A stretch of DNA of 47,626 nt from Marinomonas communis (GCF_004363305.1 NZ_SNZA01000007.1:108838-156463); one strand, 5' to 3'. Shown: positions 18,503-26,676, numbered from the stretch's first letter. The notes: generated from the letters alone by a model not told the origin. Made by a program: numbers and translations.

Positions 18503-19072
18503 TTAGACTGCGCTTGAAACCACTACCATTGCTGGGCGCAACAAGCGGCCATTTAATGTGTAACCTTTCTGTACCACATCCATTACGGTGTTTGGCTCCA
18601 TGTTTGGATTTGGCACCATAGTCATCGCTTGATGTAATTCAGGGTTGAATGGTTCGCCCTGAGGATCAACTGCAACCACTTCAAAACGCGCTAGCGTTTC
18701 TACTAGGTCTTTGTAGGTTAGCTCCACACCTTCGCGCATAGGATCATTTTCTGAACCTTCTACCGCAGAGGACAAAGCACGCTCTAGGTTGTCCGCAACC
18801 GTAATGACGGATTTAGCGAATTTTTCCAACGCAAACTTATGCGCCTTTTCAACATCTTGCTCAGCACGACGACGAATATTTTGCGTTTCAGCTTGAGCAC
18901 GAAGCGCCACTTCTTTGTACTGGGCCGCTTCTTCACGGGCTTTCACCAGTTCATCTGACGCTTCTTCTTCCACCACCCCCTCTAGAACTTCTTCTGCGAT
19001 GGCAGCATCGGCTTCGTTTAGCAATTCTTCTTGCTCGACTTCTTGCTGTGCTTTATTCGTTTGATCACTCAT
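18503..19072 (-). CDS. grpE: Nucleotide exchange factor GrpE
   Basis: A 189-aa protein, the exchange factor that releases ADP from DnaK. An acidic N-terminus and long coiled coil (about 35-90, AEQDVEKAHKFALEKFAKS) precede the beta-domain ending GYTLNGRLLRPAMVVVS, the GrpE signature. The ATG at 19072 has GGAG 6 nt upstream and is preferred to the 18-codon upstream extension. It is the first gene of the heat-shock operon, directly downstream of a sigma-32-type promoter. Confidence 0.96.
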   Translation of the reverse strand: MSDQTNKAQQEVEQEELLNEADAAIAEEVLEGVVEEEASDELVKAREEAAQYKEVALRAQAETQNIRRRAEQDVEKAHKFALEKFAKSVITVADNLERALSSAVEGSENDPMREGVELTYKDLVETLARFEVVAVDPQGEPFNPELHQAMTMVPNPNMEPNTVMDVVQKGYTLNGRLLRPAMVVVSSAV

Positions 19073-19114
19073 TTTCATCTCCAAATAACAGAAAGTAACC
19101 TGTCTGTGCGTGGT

Positions 19115-19142
19115 ATATGGGGTCACCTTTTAACCTTTCAAC
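19115..19142 (-). promoter_or_regulatory. Sigma-32 heat-shock promoter of grpE-dnaK-dnaJ
   Basis: On the minus strand GTTGAAA (19142-19136), a 13-nt spacer and CCCCATAT (19122-19115). This matches the RpoH consensus (CTTGAAA, 13-15 nt, CCCCATNT) at all but one position. It lies about 45 bp upstream of the grpE start. Confidence 0.9.
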
Positions 19143-19207
19143 ACCTAATCCTTATTAAATGTATGCAAATAAAATCTTTTCTCAGTACTTGTCAAAAAAC
19201 GTACAAG

Positions 19208-19252
19208 TACTGTATAAAGAACCATATAAAAGTACTGTATATTTAACCATGA
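19208..19252 (+). promoter_or_regulatory. Two LexA (SOS) boxes of recN
   Basis: TACTGTATAAAGAACCATAT (19208-19227) and TACTGTATATTTAACCATGA (19233-19252), spaced 25 bp apart. Each keeps a perfect left half TACTGTAT and a weaker right half (AACCAT), like the first of the two boxes at E. coli recN. The second ends 25 bp before the recN start. A 10-bp inverted repeat CAGTACTTGT/ACAAGTACTG (19183-19212) partly overlaps the first box. Confidence 0.75.
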
Positions 19253-19277
19253 AACTTTGCTTGATCGGGAGCATGCC

Positions 19278-20954
19278 ATGTTAACCAGTATCGCCATTTC
19301 AAATTTTGCCATTGTAGAAACTCTGGATTTAGAGCTAAAACCTGGGATGACCGCCATTTCTGGCGAAACCGGTGCTGGCAAATCCATCATGGTGGACGCC
19401 CTATCGCTTTGTTTAGGCGGGCGCACCGATGCAGGCGTCGTTCGTCACGGGGAAAAAAAGGCCGATATCAGCGCCACCTTTGAGATCAGCGCTTATCCGG
19501 CGATACAACACTGGTTAGAAGAACGGGACTTAGAGAACGGCAGTGATCCTCTATGCATATTGCGCCGAGTCATCAGCAAAGAAGGCCGTTCTAAGGCTTA
19601 CATTAACGGCCGCCCATGTACGTTAAGCGACTTAAAAGAAGCTGGCAGCTTTCTTGTCGACATTCATGGTCAACATGAACATCAATCTCTATTAAAGCGT
19701 AGCGCACAACGTCAACAGCTTGATGAATATGGCCAGCTGACAGAGCTCTCTCGTCAAGTTCGTGACGAATACAACGCATGGCGTAAGCTGAAAGAAGAAC
19801 TGCATGCAAAGCAAAATCGCTCAGCGGAACTTGAAGCCAAAATCCAATTATTGTCATATCAAGCGGAAGAGTTAGCACAGCTGGACCTAAAGCCTCACGA
19901 ACTAGAGGAATTGGAAACAGAACAGGCTTTTCTCTCTAATATTGCAGACGCCCAATATAAAGCTTACGCGGCGAGCGGCATTCTTAGAGATAACGATGAA
20001 GGCAATATATGCTCGCTACTACATCAAGCCATCCAACAGGCAAGCGCCATTCACCCAGCCACCAAAGAGCTTGAAAACGCTTTAGAAATGATGAATCAAG
20101 CACTCATCCAAGTGGAAGAGGCTTCAAGCAGCTTGAATCATTACCAAGATACTCTGGAACAAGACCCTGGTCGCCTACAAGATGTCGAACAACGCTTAAG
20201 CGATATCTACGACACCGCCCGCAAACACAAAGTATTGCCGGAAGGCTTAATTCCTTTGCGAGAAGACGTCGAAGCAGAACTAGACTGTTTATCTGGCGGA
20301 GAAGAAAGTTTAGAAGCCCTCAAGCTCAAAGAAGAAAAGGCTTATCAACAACTCACAACCAGCGCCACCTTGTTAACAGAAAAGCGCATGCAAGCTAAAG
20401 AGGAGCTTGCACAACGAGTTGAAGAGCAAATCCACGGCTTAGGCATGCCCTATGCCCGCTTCCATATCCATTGCGAACCACTGGATCAAATCAGCGCTAA
20501 TGGCTATGAAGAAATTGAATACATGATTGCTTCAAACCCAGGCCAACCCGCACAACCTCTTCGCAAAGTGGCATCCGGTGGCGAGCTTTCCCGTATCAGC
20601 CTAGGCATCCAAGTCGTCACTGCACACACTTCCGTCATTCCGACATTGGTATTCGATGAAGTAGATGTAGGTATCAGTGGTGGTACCGCTGAGGTAGTTG
20701 GGCGCATGCTTCGTGCAGTGGGTAATCGCGGGCAAGTGTTCTGTGTCACGCACTTGGCACAGGTTGCAGCACAAGGGCATCAGCATTTCCGCGTCAGTAA
20801 GGAAGTATTGAATGAGGCAACGGTATCTAAAGTAGAACCGCTAGTGGAGACAAAACGAACCCAAGAGATAGCTCGCTTGCTTGGGGGAATAGAACTTACC
20901 GAGCAAACTCTGGCTCATGCTCAGGAGATGCTCGGCAATGTCCAACTTCAGTAG
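19278..20954 (+). CDS. recN: DNA repair protein RecN
   Basis: A 558-aa SMC-like ATPase recruited to double-strand breaks during the SOS response. Walker A GETGAGKS lies near the N-terminus (about 29-36), then long coiled coils (about 150-370), then the ABC signature VASGGELSR and Walker B LVFDEVDVGISGG near the C-terminus. The ATG at 19278 has GGGAG 7 nt upstream; the frame extends to a TTG at 19257 without support. It diverges from grpE and is controlled by two LexA boxes. Confidence 0.96.
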   Translation: MLTSIAISNFAIVETLDLELKPGMTAISGETGAGKSIMVDALSLCLGGRTDAGVVRHGEKKADISATFEISAYPAIQHWLEERDLENGSDPLCILRRVISKEGRSKAYINGRPCTLSDLKEAGSFLVDIHGQHEHQSLLKRSAQRQQLDEYGQLTELSRQVRDEYNAWRKLKEELHAKQNRSAELEAKIQLLSYQAEELAQLDLKPHELEELETEQAFLSNIADAQYKAYAASGILRDNDEGNICSLLHQAIQQASAIHPATKELENALEMMNQALIQVEEASSSLNHYQDTLEQDPGRLQDVEQRLSDIYDTARKHKVLPEGLIPLREDVEAELDCLSGGEESLEALKLKEEKAYQQLTTSATLLTEKRMQAKEELAQRVEEQIHGLGMPYARFHIHCEPLDQISANGYEEIEYMIASNPGQPAQPLRKVASGGELSRISLGIQVVTAHTSVIPTLVFDEVDVGISGGTAEVVGRMLRAVGNRGQVFCVTHLAQVAAQGHQHFRVSKEVLNEATVSKVEPLVETKRTQEIARLLGGIELTEQTLAHAQEMLGNVQLQ

Positions 20955-20974
20955 CATTGCTACTGAAGTTTTTT
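20945..20974. terminator. Terminator, recN / fur
   Basis: An 11-bp stem ACTTCAGTAGC/GCTACTGAAGT with a 3-nt ATT loop and T6. The recN stop codon is inside the left arm and the fur stop codon touches the T run. Confidence 0.9.
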
Positions 20975-21383
20975 AGCTCTTCTTTGGACGAACGTAGATG
21001 ATCAGGTTGTGATCTTCGATTTCGTAACCATGCTCTTCGGCAATTTCATGTTGGCGCTGCTCGATCACATCGTCCACAAACTCAATTACCTTACCAGTCT
21101 CAAGACAGATCATGTGATCATGATGCTCGCCTTTCGCTAGTTCGAATACAGCAGTACCTGCTTCGAAATGGTGACGAGAAACAAGACCCGCCGTTTCAAA
21201 TTGAGTCAGTACGCGGTATACCGTCGCTAGGCCTACATCTTCGCCCTGATCTAGTAAAGTACGGTACACGTCGTCCGCACTCATGTGATGATCACCAGCA
21301 TTTTCTAAGATTTGTAGGATTTTCACACGCGGAAGTGTTACTTTCAGTCCAGCTTTTTTAAGTTCTTGATTTTCACTACTCAT
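20973..21383 (-). CDS. fur: Ferric uptake regulator Fur
   Basis: A 136-aa iron-responsive repressor. The winged helix domain contains GLATVYRVLTQFE (DNA-recognition helix), and the dimerisation domain has the metal-binding HHDHMICLETGKVIEF (87-102). The usual second Cys of the structural zinc CxxC (E. coli C96) is Thr96, and C93 is the only cysteine in the protein. Some functional Fur proteins, such as that of Pseudomonas, also lack the full cysteine set. It diverges from bamE. Confidence 0.95.
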   Translation of the reverse strand: MSSENQELKKAGLKVTLPRVKILQILENAGDHHMSADDVYRTLLDQGEDVGLATVYRVLTQFETAGLVSRHHFEAGTAVFELAKGEHHDHMICLETGKVIEFVDDVIEQRQHEIAEEHGYEIEDHNLIIYVRPKKS

Positions 21384-21453
21384 GAGTCATTCTCTATTTC
21401 GATCTCGTTAATAATTACTTTATCATTGACCTAACCAATACAGGATAAGACCA

Positions 21454-21771
21454 ATGAAGAAAACGATTCTCCTACTTTCCACACTGTTCACTCTTAGCGG
21501 TTGCAGCTTGCTGCCTTCACCCTACAAACCTTCTGTTGAACAAGGCAACGTCATTAAAACAGAACAAGTACAACAACTCCAACTTGGCATGAGCGAATCA
21601 CAGGTTCTATACGTAATGGGTACACCTATGGTACGCAGCACGTTTAACTCAAACCAATGGCACTATCTGTTTACCAGCTTATACAGTGACCAGAATAGCA
21701 AGCAAAGTGAAGTCAAACATTTGACCCTCACTTTCCAAAATGGTGCCCTGCAGAGCATTCAGGAAAAGTAG
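21454..21771 (+). CDS. bamE: Outer membrane assembly lipoprotein BamE (SmpA/OmlA)
   Basis: A 105-aa lipoprotein with lipobox LSGC (about 14-17), so the mature protein starts at Cys17. The BamE fold motif GMSESQVLYVMGTPMVRS (about 45-62) and WHYLF follow. BamE stabilises BamD in the BAM complex that inserts outer-membrane beta barrels. An AGGATAAG ribosome-binding site precedes the ATG. It is convergent with rnfH, only 8 bp apart, the order usual in gammaproteobacteria. Confidence 0.94.
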   Translation: MKKTILLLSTLFTLSGCSLLPSPYKPSVEQGNVIKTEQVQQLQLGMSESQVLYVMGTPMVRSTFNSNQWHYLFTSLYSDQNSKQSEVKHLTLTFQNGALQSIQEK

Positions 21772-21779
21772 GGAGCCTC

Positions 21780-22070
21780 CTATTTGTCTGTTTTTGCAGC
21801 GCGGTTGGCCCGAGCTTGTTTCGGGTCAACCTTCAGCTCTCGGTAAATCTCTACACGCTCACCTGGCTTTAACACCTGTTCCTCAGGCTTACGCACAGCT
21901 TTCCCAAATATACCTAGCTTCGGAGCAGACAAGTCCAACTCTGGAAAAAACGCATCGATATTAGAAAGGCGCACGGCTTCCATCACAGTGCAGCCATCTT
22001 CTACATCCAACGCGACTATTTTCTGTTTTTCTGGTAGCGCATAAGCCACCTCAACTCGAATCTTAGCCAT
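21780..22070 (-). CDS. rnfH: RnfH family ubiquitin-like protein
   Basis: A 96-aa protein with the beta-grasp fold of the RnfH/YfjF family. Conserved segments are RVEVAYALPEKQKI, GIFGKAV (about 53-59) and LKPGERVEIYRELKVDPK (67-84), then a basic tail. Its role is not established; it is nearly always linked to ratA. The start overlaps the end of ratA by 8 bp, so the two are translationally coupled. Confidence 0.93.
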   Translation of the reverse strand: MAKIRVEVAYALPEKQKIVALDVEDGCTVMEAVRLSNIDAFFPELDLSAPKLGIFGKAVRKPEEQVLKPGERVEIYRELKVDPKQARANRAAKTDK

Positions 22071-22491
22071 ATACTACTTTTGCTCGCTCACTAAAAGCTT
22101 CTACCATGGCATTGGCAACTTGACCAAAAACGCCACCAAATGCGAATTTCAACATGCCGCTTAATTCAAAGTCGATACTTAAGGCAATTTTACACGTTGT
22201 TTCTGATAAAGGCTCAAACGTCCATACACCATGTAAACGTTTAAAAGGGCCTTGCACCAAATTCATTTCCACTCTGCTCGGTTCACTAAGCACATTACGA
22301 GTGGTAAAGGACTGCTGCACAGGACCTTTGCCGACATCAAGCGTCGCAATAATTTCTTGATCAGTGCGAGATAAGGTTCGTGCACCAATACAACCAGGCA
22401 AAAATGCCGGATATTGCTCAAAATCATTCACTAAATCGTACATTTGCTTTTGGCTATAATTCACATGAGCAAACTTCTGAATGTGACTCAA
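22063..22491 (-). CDS. ratA: RatA family START-domain protein
   Basis: A 142-aa START/COQ10-like protein with the family pattern YDLVNDFEQYPAFLPGC (18-34) and a C-terminal amphipathic helix (ANAMVEAFSERAKVVY). In E. coli RatA was described as blocking 70S ribosome association; homologues also act as coenzyme Q-binding proteins, so the toxin label should be read with care. It begins 2 bp after the transporter stop codon and overlaps rnfH. Confidence 0.93.
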   Translation of the reverse strand: MSHIQKFAHVNYSQKQMYDLVNDFEQYPAFLPGCIGARTLSRTDQEIIATLDVGKGPVQQSFTTRNVLSEPSRVEMNLVQGPFKRLHGVWTFEPLSETTCKIALSIDFELSGMLKFAFGGVFGQVANAMVEAFSERAKVVYG

Positions 22492-22492
22492 A

Positions 22493-23851
22493 CTAAACTC
22501 CTATCCAACCAGCAACCGTTATAAGAACTGCCGCCGGAATGCTGACGTATTTCAGCGTAGTGTACCACCATCTAAAATGCTTGGGGTTCTTCGCTATCAT
22601 TTCGTTTTTTAACATTGGCTCAGGAATCACCCAAGCAACCAAAACAGACAAGGCCACCGCCGCCATAGGCAGCAAAATCAAAGACGTAAGGTTATCGACC
22701 AGCTCAAACAAATTTAGATCAAACAGCAACTTGGTATCCCAATGGTTGAACGATAGCACTATCGCGATGCCACAGAACCATACTCCAATGCCAATTAAAA
22801 ACGCGGACTTCAACCGTCCTATATAAAAGCGTTCATGCATCCAAGAGACAAACAGTTCCATCATTGAAATAGCGGACGTTAGTGCGGCCAAAGCCAACAG
22901 AGCAAAGAACACTAAGCCGATCGCTTGGCCTGCTGGTAACAAATCAAAAATAATCGGCAATGTCACAAAGGGTAAGCTGGGGCCAGAATCCGCACTAATA
23001 CCAAACTCAAACGTCAGCGGAAAAATAATCAACGCTGCCAGAATCGATACAAGAAGATCCAACCCAACGACTATGGTACAGGCCTTTGCAATGGACATGC
23101 GCTTACTCATGTAAGCGCCATATGAGAACATTGCCCCTAACCCAACCCCTAGACTAAATAAGGCATGACCAATGGCCGACAAAGCCACATCAAAAGTGAC
23201 CTGCTCCCAGTCTAAACGAAACATAAAACCGATGGCGTCAGCACTAGCACCAACGACTAAAGCGTAAGCCGCTAACAACAATAAAACGAAAATCAACGTT
23301 GGCAATAATATACGCACAACATTAGAAAGCCCTCTGGTGACCGACTGGCCAACCACGATCACTACTAGCCCCATAAACACACTGTGCCAGAGCAGCATTT
23401 CAACAGGCGAATTCAAGAAACTTTGAAACAATGCCTCAGACTGTACAGTGTTAAGTTGCTCCAACGTACCGGTCACAGCACGTCGAGAATAAGCAAATGC
23501 CCACCCAGCAATCACGCTGTAAAAGGAAAGGATAAGTAGCCCAGTTAATCCAGCAACATAAGGCACGACCACCCAGTACTTTGACACGACTCTTCTTTCC
23601 GCAAGATCATTCACCGTATCAACAGGATTAGAGCGCACCGTTCTGCCCAAAGCCACCTCAGCCATTAGCATAGGGAGCCCCACCACAACCAAACACAGGC
23701 AGTAGATCAACAAGAACGCGCCACCGCCATGCTCACCGAGCATGTAGGGAAACTTCCAAATATTTCCTAAACCAATAGCAGAACCAGCCGCTGCAAAAAT
23801 AAATATCCAGGGGCTAGACCAAATACCTTGTAAACAGCGACTCTCGGGCAT
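22493..23851 (-). CDS. Sodium-dependent transporter (NSS/SNF family)
   Basis: A 452-aa membrane protein with about 11 helices. The NSS signature AAAGSAIGLGNIWKFPYMLGE-like segment sits in TM1 (20-40), forming the Na+ and substrate sites. Bacterial members (LeuT-type) import amino acids or related solutes with Na+. The gene lies between smpB and ratA, normally adjacent in gammaproteobacteria, and reads into ratA with a 1-bp gap, so it appears inserted at the head of the ratA-rnfH operon. The substrate is unknown. Confidence 0.9.
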   Translation of the reverse strand: MPESRCLQGIWSSPWIFIFAAAGSAIGLGNIWKFPYMLGEHGGGAFLLIYCLCLVVVGLPMLMAEVALGRTVRSNPVDTVNDLAERRVVSKYWVVVPYVAGLTGLLILSFYSVIAGWAFAYSRRAVTGTLEQLNTVQSEALFQSFLNSPVEMLLWHSVFMGLVVIVVGQSVTRGLSNVVRILLPTLIFVLLLLAAYALVVGASADAIGFMFRLDWEQVTFDVALSAIGHALFSLGVGLGAMFSYGAYMSKRMSIAKACTIVVGLDLLVSILAALIIFPLTFEFGISADSGPSLPFVTLPIIFDLLPAGQAIGLVFFALLALAALTSAISMMELFVSWMHERFYIGRLKSAFLIGIGVWFCGIAIVLSFNHWDTKLLFDLNLFELVDNLTSLILLPMAAVALSVLVAWVIPEPMLKNEMIAKNPKHFRWWYTTLKYVSIPAAVLITVAGWIGV

Positions 23852-24007
23852 ACATTAAGCTCTCATAATGCGTTAAGCGAATTTAAACACACGGCAGCAC
23901 AACTGCCTGCACCGAATTTTCTTAAACTTCTAAATTTTCTTATATTAGGGCGCATACCTCAAGAAAAGCATAGGCTTTTCGCGCTATCGACCGTATAATT
24001 TTTACCT

Positions 24008-24487
24008 ATGAGTAAAGCAAAGAAAAAACCAAACAGCTCGGGCACGATTGCCTTGAACAAGCGCGCGCGCCACGAATACTTCATCGACCAGAAGTTTGAA
24101 GCAGGTTTAGAGCTATCAGGCTGGGAAGTCAAAAGTCTTCGTGAAGGGAAAGCACAGCTAGTGGATAGTTACGTCATTATCCACCGCAATGAAGCGTACC
24201 TAATCAACGCACGCATTACGCCACTTTTGAGCGCATCGACACACGTAGTGTGCGAACCGTTGCGCCAGCGCAAACTGTTGATGCATCGCAAAGAGATCGA
24301 CCGCATCATTCAAGTCACTGAACAAAAAGGTAAAACCTGTGCGGCCATGGCCTTGTACTGGAAAGGTAACAAGATCAAATGTGAAGTCGCATTGGTAACC
24401 GGTAAAAAAGATCACGATAAGCGCGATACCGCCAAAGAGCGTGATTGGGCACGTGATAAAGAACGCCTAATGAAGGCAAAATTTTAA
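24008..24487 (+). CDS. smpB: SsrA-binding protein SmpB
   Basis: A 159-aa protein, the obligate partner of tmRNA in ribosome rescue. It has the typical N-terminus ([13 protein letters not shown]), the beta-barrel segment [16 protein letters not shown] and the basic C-terminal tail [19 protein letters not shown] that enters the mRNA channel. It lies directly upstream of ssrA, the usual arrangement. Confidence 0.97.
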   Translation: MSKAKKKPNSSGTIALNKRARHEYFIDQKFEAGLELSGWEVKSLREGKAQLVDSYVIIHRNEAYLINARITPLLSASTHVVCEPLRQRKLLMHRKEIDRIIQVTEQKGKTCAAMALYWKGNKIKCEVALVTGKKDHDKRDTAKERDWARDKERLMKAKF

Positions 24488-24504
24488 TTTCCACACTGTG
24501 GAAA
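24488..24504 (+). terminator. Palindromic hairpin after smpB
   Basis: TTTCCACA-C-TGTGGAAA, a perfect 8-bp inverted repeat around one central base, immediately after the smpB stop codon. It has no T run, and the ssrA promoter (TATGAT -10 at 24541-24546) lies downstream. Confidence 0.4.
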
Positions 24505-24558
24505 GCGCGCCACTGACTAGCGAAATCGGATTAAATTCGTTATGATGGCCGCAACTTC

Positions 24559-24921
24559 GGGGATGACATGGTTTCGACGCCGGTTACAAAACCTGAGGTG
24601 CATGTCGAGAGCGATACGAGATCTCGTAAATCCACTTGTATCACTTTAATAGTCGCAAACGACGAAAACTACGCTCTAGCAGCTTAATAACCTGCTAGTG
24701 TGCTGCCCCCAGGTTGCTTGTAGCCCGGGATTCCGCAGTATCATAAATTACAAGATGCTATCCGATGCCCTGCCTGGGGATAAGGATCTAAGCTCAAACA
24801 GGCTCGCTGGTTACACCCTGTCCTTCGGGCGGTAAACGGTCAAAAAATAGAAGTGACTAAACATGTAGAGCCGATGGCAGAGGACTGGCGGACGGGGGTT
24901 CGACTCCCCCCATCTCCACCA
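24559..24921 (+). ncRNA. ssrA: Transfer-messenger RNA (tmRNA)
   Basis: 363 nt. The 5' GGGGATG pairs with the 3' CATCTCC followed by ACCA to form the tRNA-like acceptor, and the T arm is GACGGGGGTTCGACTCCCCC. The resume codon is GCA at 24655, giving the tag ANDENYALAA and TAA at 24685-24687. Pseudoknot-like GC-rich segments follow. The last 18 nt (24904-24921) double as attL of an integrated island, but the gene is intact because the element restored the 3' end. Confidence 0.98.
24904..24921 (+). repeat. attL (ssrA 3' end)
   Basis: CTCCCCCCATCTCCACCA, the last 18 nt of ssrA. An identical copy is at 32706-32723, and flanking bases differ on both sides. The 3' end of ssrA is a well-known tyrosine-integrase attachment site. 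Confidence 0.93.
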
Positions 24922-24927
24922 AATGCT

Positions 24928-24981
24928 AAGAGCGGGAAGATTCCTATAGTTTTCAAAGACTTACGGACTTCCCGCTTTTTT
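24928..24981 (+). terminator. Island-borne terminator for ssrA
   Basis: AGCGGGAAG (24931-24939) pairs with CTTCCCGCT (24968-24976), followed by T6, with a 28-nt loop. It lies 6 nt past the mature ssrA end and belongs to the island. It replaces the native ssrA terminator that integration displaced to 32733-32766. Confidence 0.8.
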
Positions 24982-25119
24982 ATTTCCCCCACGTTTTACC
25001 CCCACACTTTCCCCCCTCCTATTTAATAGGCGATTAAGTTAAAGCTCACACCCACTTAATCTACGAGAAACTACATGAGATACTCATGAGGAATACCTAT
25101 TGAACAGTTAAGGCAGATA

Positions 25120-25824
25120 ATGATGAGATTTTCGAGTAAAGCTTTACAGCCTTTGATATGTCTTCTCATAGGTCTGTTAATTGGACTTGGAGTCGCAATT
25201 GACTGGGATATCTCCATCGATCTAGGGACCACTAAAGATGGATGGGGGGTTACCTCAAGCATTGGCACCCTAATTGGAGGTCTTAGCACATTTGGACTCT
25301 TTGTATTAGGCTTGCTCGCAAGTAGAAGCTGGCTATCTCAAACAAAAATAAAGCTACTTATAGATTCCAGCAAAGCGCTAGCTGTTGAAGTTTCCAGCTT
25401 GTCAATGTTTATGAGCATAAATACAACTGGTGAGCCCAGCACATTAAAAGTTGCAGCCGGAGACTTTTCTGAAGGTGAGTGCCTTCTTAAAGACACTTCC
25501 ACATATAGCCATTCAGAGTTTCTAGCAGTCATTCGAGAAAGATCAGCTTCGATTGAACTCACGCTAAACGAGCTTGATTCACTGTCTAAAAGCTTTAAAG
25601 ATCCACGTATAAGCGAAGCAATTAAAAATTGTCGAGTCGAAGCGCGTGAGCTATATCTAAAACGAAAATTAGCTGAGATGTTGTTGAACGAAGCCGGAGA
25701 GGAGCCAAACTACTCAGATATGGCGAGTATTTTGATCTGGTATGGTTTTTACGCGAGAAAAATTCACCATATAATTTTAGAAGACAAACCTCTACTCAAC
25801 CGAATGCAAAAGCTATTCAACTAA
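25120..25824 (+). CDS. Two-helix membrane protein of the island
   Basis: Not recognised. A 234-aa protein with two N-terminal membrane helices (about 11-30 and 47-68) separated by a short loop (DWDISIDLGTTKDGWG), then a cytoplasmic helical domain of about 160 residues with charged coiled-coil-like stretches (IRERSASIELTLNELDSLSKSF). AAGG lies 6 nt before the first ATG. It sits alone next to attL, a place where integrative elements often carry host-benefit cargo. A membrane-anchored effector or superinfection-exclusion protein is a guess only. Confidence 0.7.
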   Translation: MMRFSSKALQPLICLLIGLLIGLGVAIDWDISIDLGTTKDGWGVTSSIGTLIGGLSTFGLFVLGLLASRSWLSQTKIKLLIDSSKALAVEVSSLSMFMSINTTGEPSTLKVAAGDFSEGECLLKDTSTYSHSEFLAVIRERSASIELTLNELDSLSKSFKDPRISEAIKNCRVEARELYLKRKLAEMLLNEAGEEPNYSDMASILIWYGFYARKIHHIILEDKPLLNRMQKLFN

Positions 25825-25838
25825 ACCAATAGCATCAA

Positions 25839-26300
25839 CTAACACCGACCTTGAGTCTGCAATGTGTCGAACGCTCGGATAACCTTTAGCTTGAACTCAG
25901 GGCTAATCCACATTGCGTAGTCATAGACCAGTTCTTCACAAACATAAGTGCCTGTAATACCTCGTCCTCTTAAAGTTACTAACGGTTTATTACATCGATT
26001 TTGGTCTTCTAAATTTTTAGTACTACGTTTTTGGTCTTCTAAACGATCTATTAACTCTTTTGTTTTGTAGTTGCGTAACCAACGATAAGGTTTATCTTTC
26101 TCTGCACCGCCCGAAGCTTTGTATAGATCATTAAGGCAGTAACGGCCTTCTGCATCTTGACGAATTGCTAAGCGTAATAGGCAAAACCAAGGACTCTGGG
26201 CTAATCCCATTGCGTAGTCATAGACCATCTCTTTGCACACGAATGTGCCACCGTTGCGCCCAGCCTTGGCTCCCAAAGGCTTTAACTGTTGGTTTTCCAA
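25839..26300 (-). CDS. KilA-N domain protein with internal duplication
   Basis: A 153-aa ORF. Residues about 45-145 form a KilA-N-type DNA-binding domain (IRQDAEGRYCLNDLYKAS..., then GTYVCEELVYDYAMWISPEF), common in phage antirepressor-like proteins. The first 40 residues repeat the end of that domain (GGTFVCKEMVYDYAMGLAQSPWF). Start support is poor: the first codon would be TTG at 26300 with no ribosome-binding site. It may therefore be the product of recombination between tandem copies, and possibly a pseudogene. A second small repeat, LEDQKRSTKN/LEDQNRCNKP, lies in the linker. Confidence 0.55.
   Translation of the reverse strand: MENQQLKPLGAKAGRNGGTFVCKEMVYDYAMGLAQSPWFCLLRLAIRQDAEGRYCLNDLYKASGGAEKDKPYRWLRNYKTKELIDRLEDQKRSTKNLEDQNRCNKPLVTLRGRGITGTYVCEELVYDYAMWISPEFKLKVIRAFDTLQTQGRC
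25897..25953. repeat. Internal repeat of the KilA-N gene (partner 26195-26250)
   Basis: Two near-identical segments lie 297 bp (99 codons) apart within the gene; they share the exact 20-mer CATTGCGTAGTCATAGACCA at 25911-25930 and 26208-26227. The spacing keeps the reading frame. Confidence 0.85.
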
Positions 26301-26447
26301 CGTTTAAACTTTGAATTTTTAATCCGATGTCAGTCCCAAATGCCCAATTAGGTCATTTAGCAACCACCATGCTACCATCTAAGTGTCAACATTAAGCGAA
26401 CGTGTTGACTGATTAAGTGTTAGCCACTTCTCGTTTTATGGAGACTC

Positions 26448-26636
26448 ATGATCCTACGAGAATGGTTAGCGGATGTTTGCCGTAAAGCTAAAACTGAAAT
26501 CATACTAATGTACTTCTTCTACTTAGAAGTCGCTCATAGCCCTAAGACAATTCGAAGGGTTAAGGCTCTAAGAGAAGTACTCAGATTCTTAAAATTTGTA
26601 TGCAATTGGCAAAGCGATGGAGGTGACTATGAGTAA
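26448..26636 (+). CDS. Small hypothetical protein, 62 aa
   Basis: Not recognised. A 62-aa, strongly basic helical protein (DVCRKAKTEIILMYFFYLEV..., then KTIRRVKALREVLRFLKFV). GGAG lies 4 nt before the ATG. Its stop codon (26634-26636) overlaps another start (ATG at 26629, itself behind a strong GGAGG) whose frame closes after four codons. Small basic proteins of this kind are common in phages and satellites; a DNA- or RNA-binding role is only a possibility. Confidence 0.5.
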   Translation: MILREWLADVCRKAKTEIILMYFFYLEVAHSPKTIRRVKALREVLRFLKFVCNWQSDGGDYE

Positions 26637-26676
26637 ACACTAGCTTAGTGAGTTGTTTCAATGTCTTTCTGAATAG
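26629..26676 (+). pseudogene. Micro-ORF MSKH with premature stop
   Basis: A near-perfect GGAGG ribosome-binding site 5 nt before ATG-AGT-AAA-CAC-TAG. Ignoring the TAG, the frame would run on as LSELFQCLSE and stop at 26676. Either a regulatory minigene or the 5' remnant of a gene killed by a stop codon. Confidence 0.35.

Noticed and set aside
22063..22491. RatA as a new toxin-antitoxin system with RnfH
   Set aside because: The pair is a conserved core gammaproteobacterial operon; the toxin-antitoxin label is historical and nothing here suggests a mobile module.
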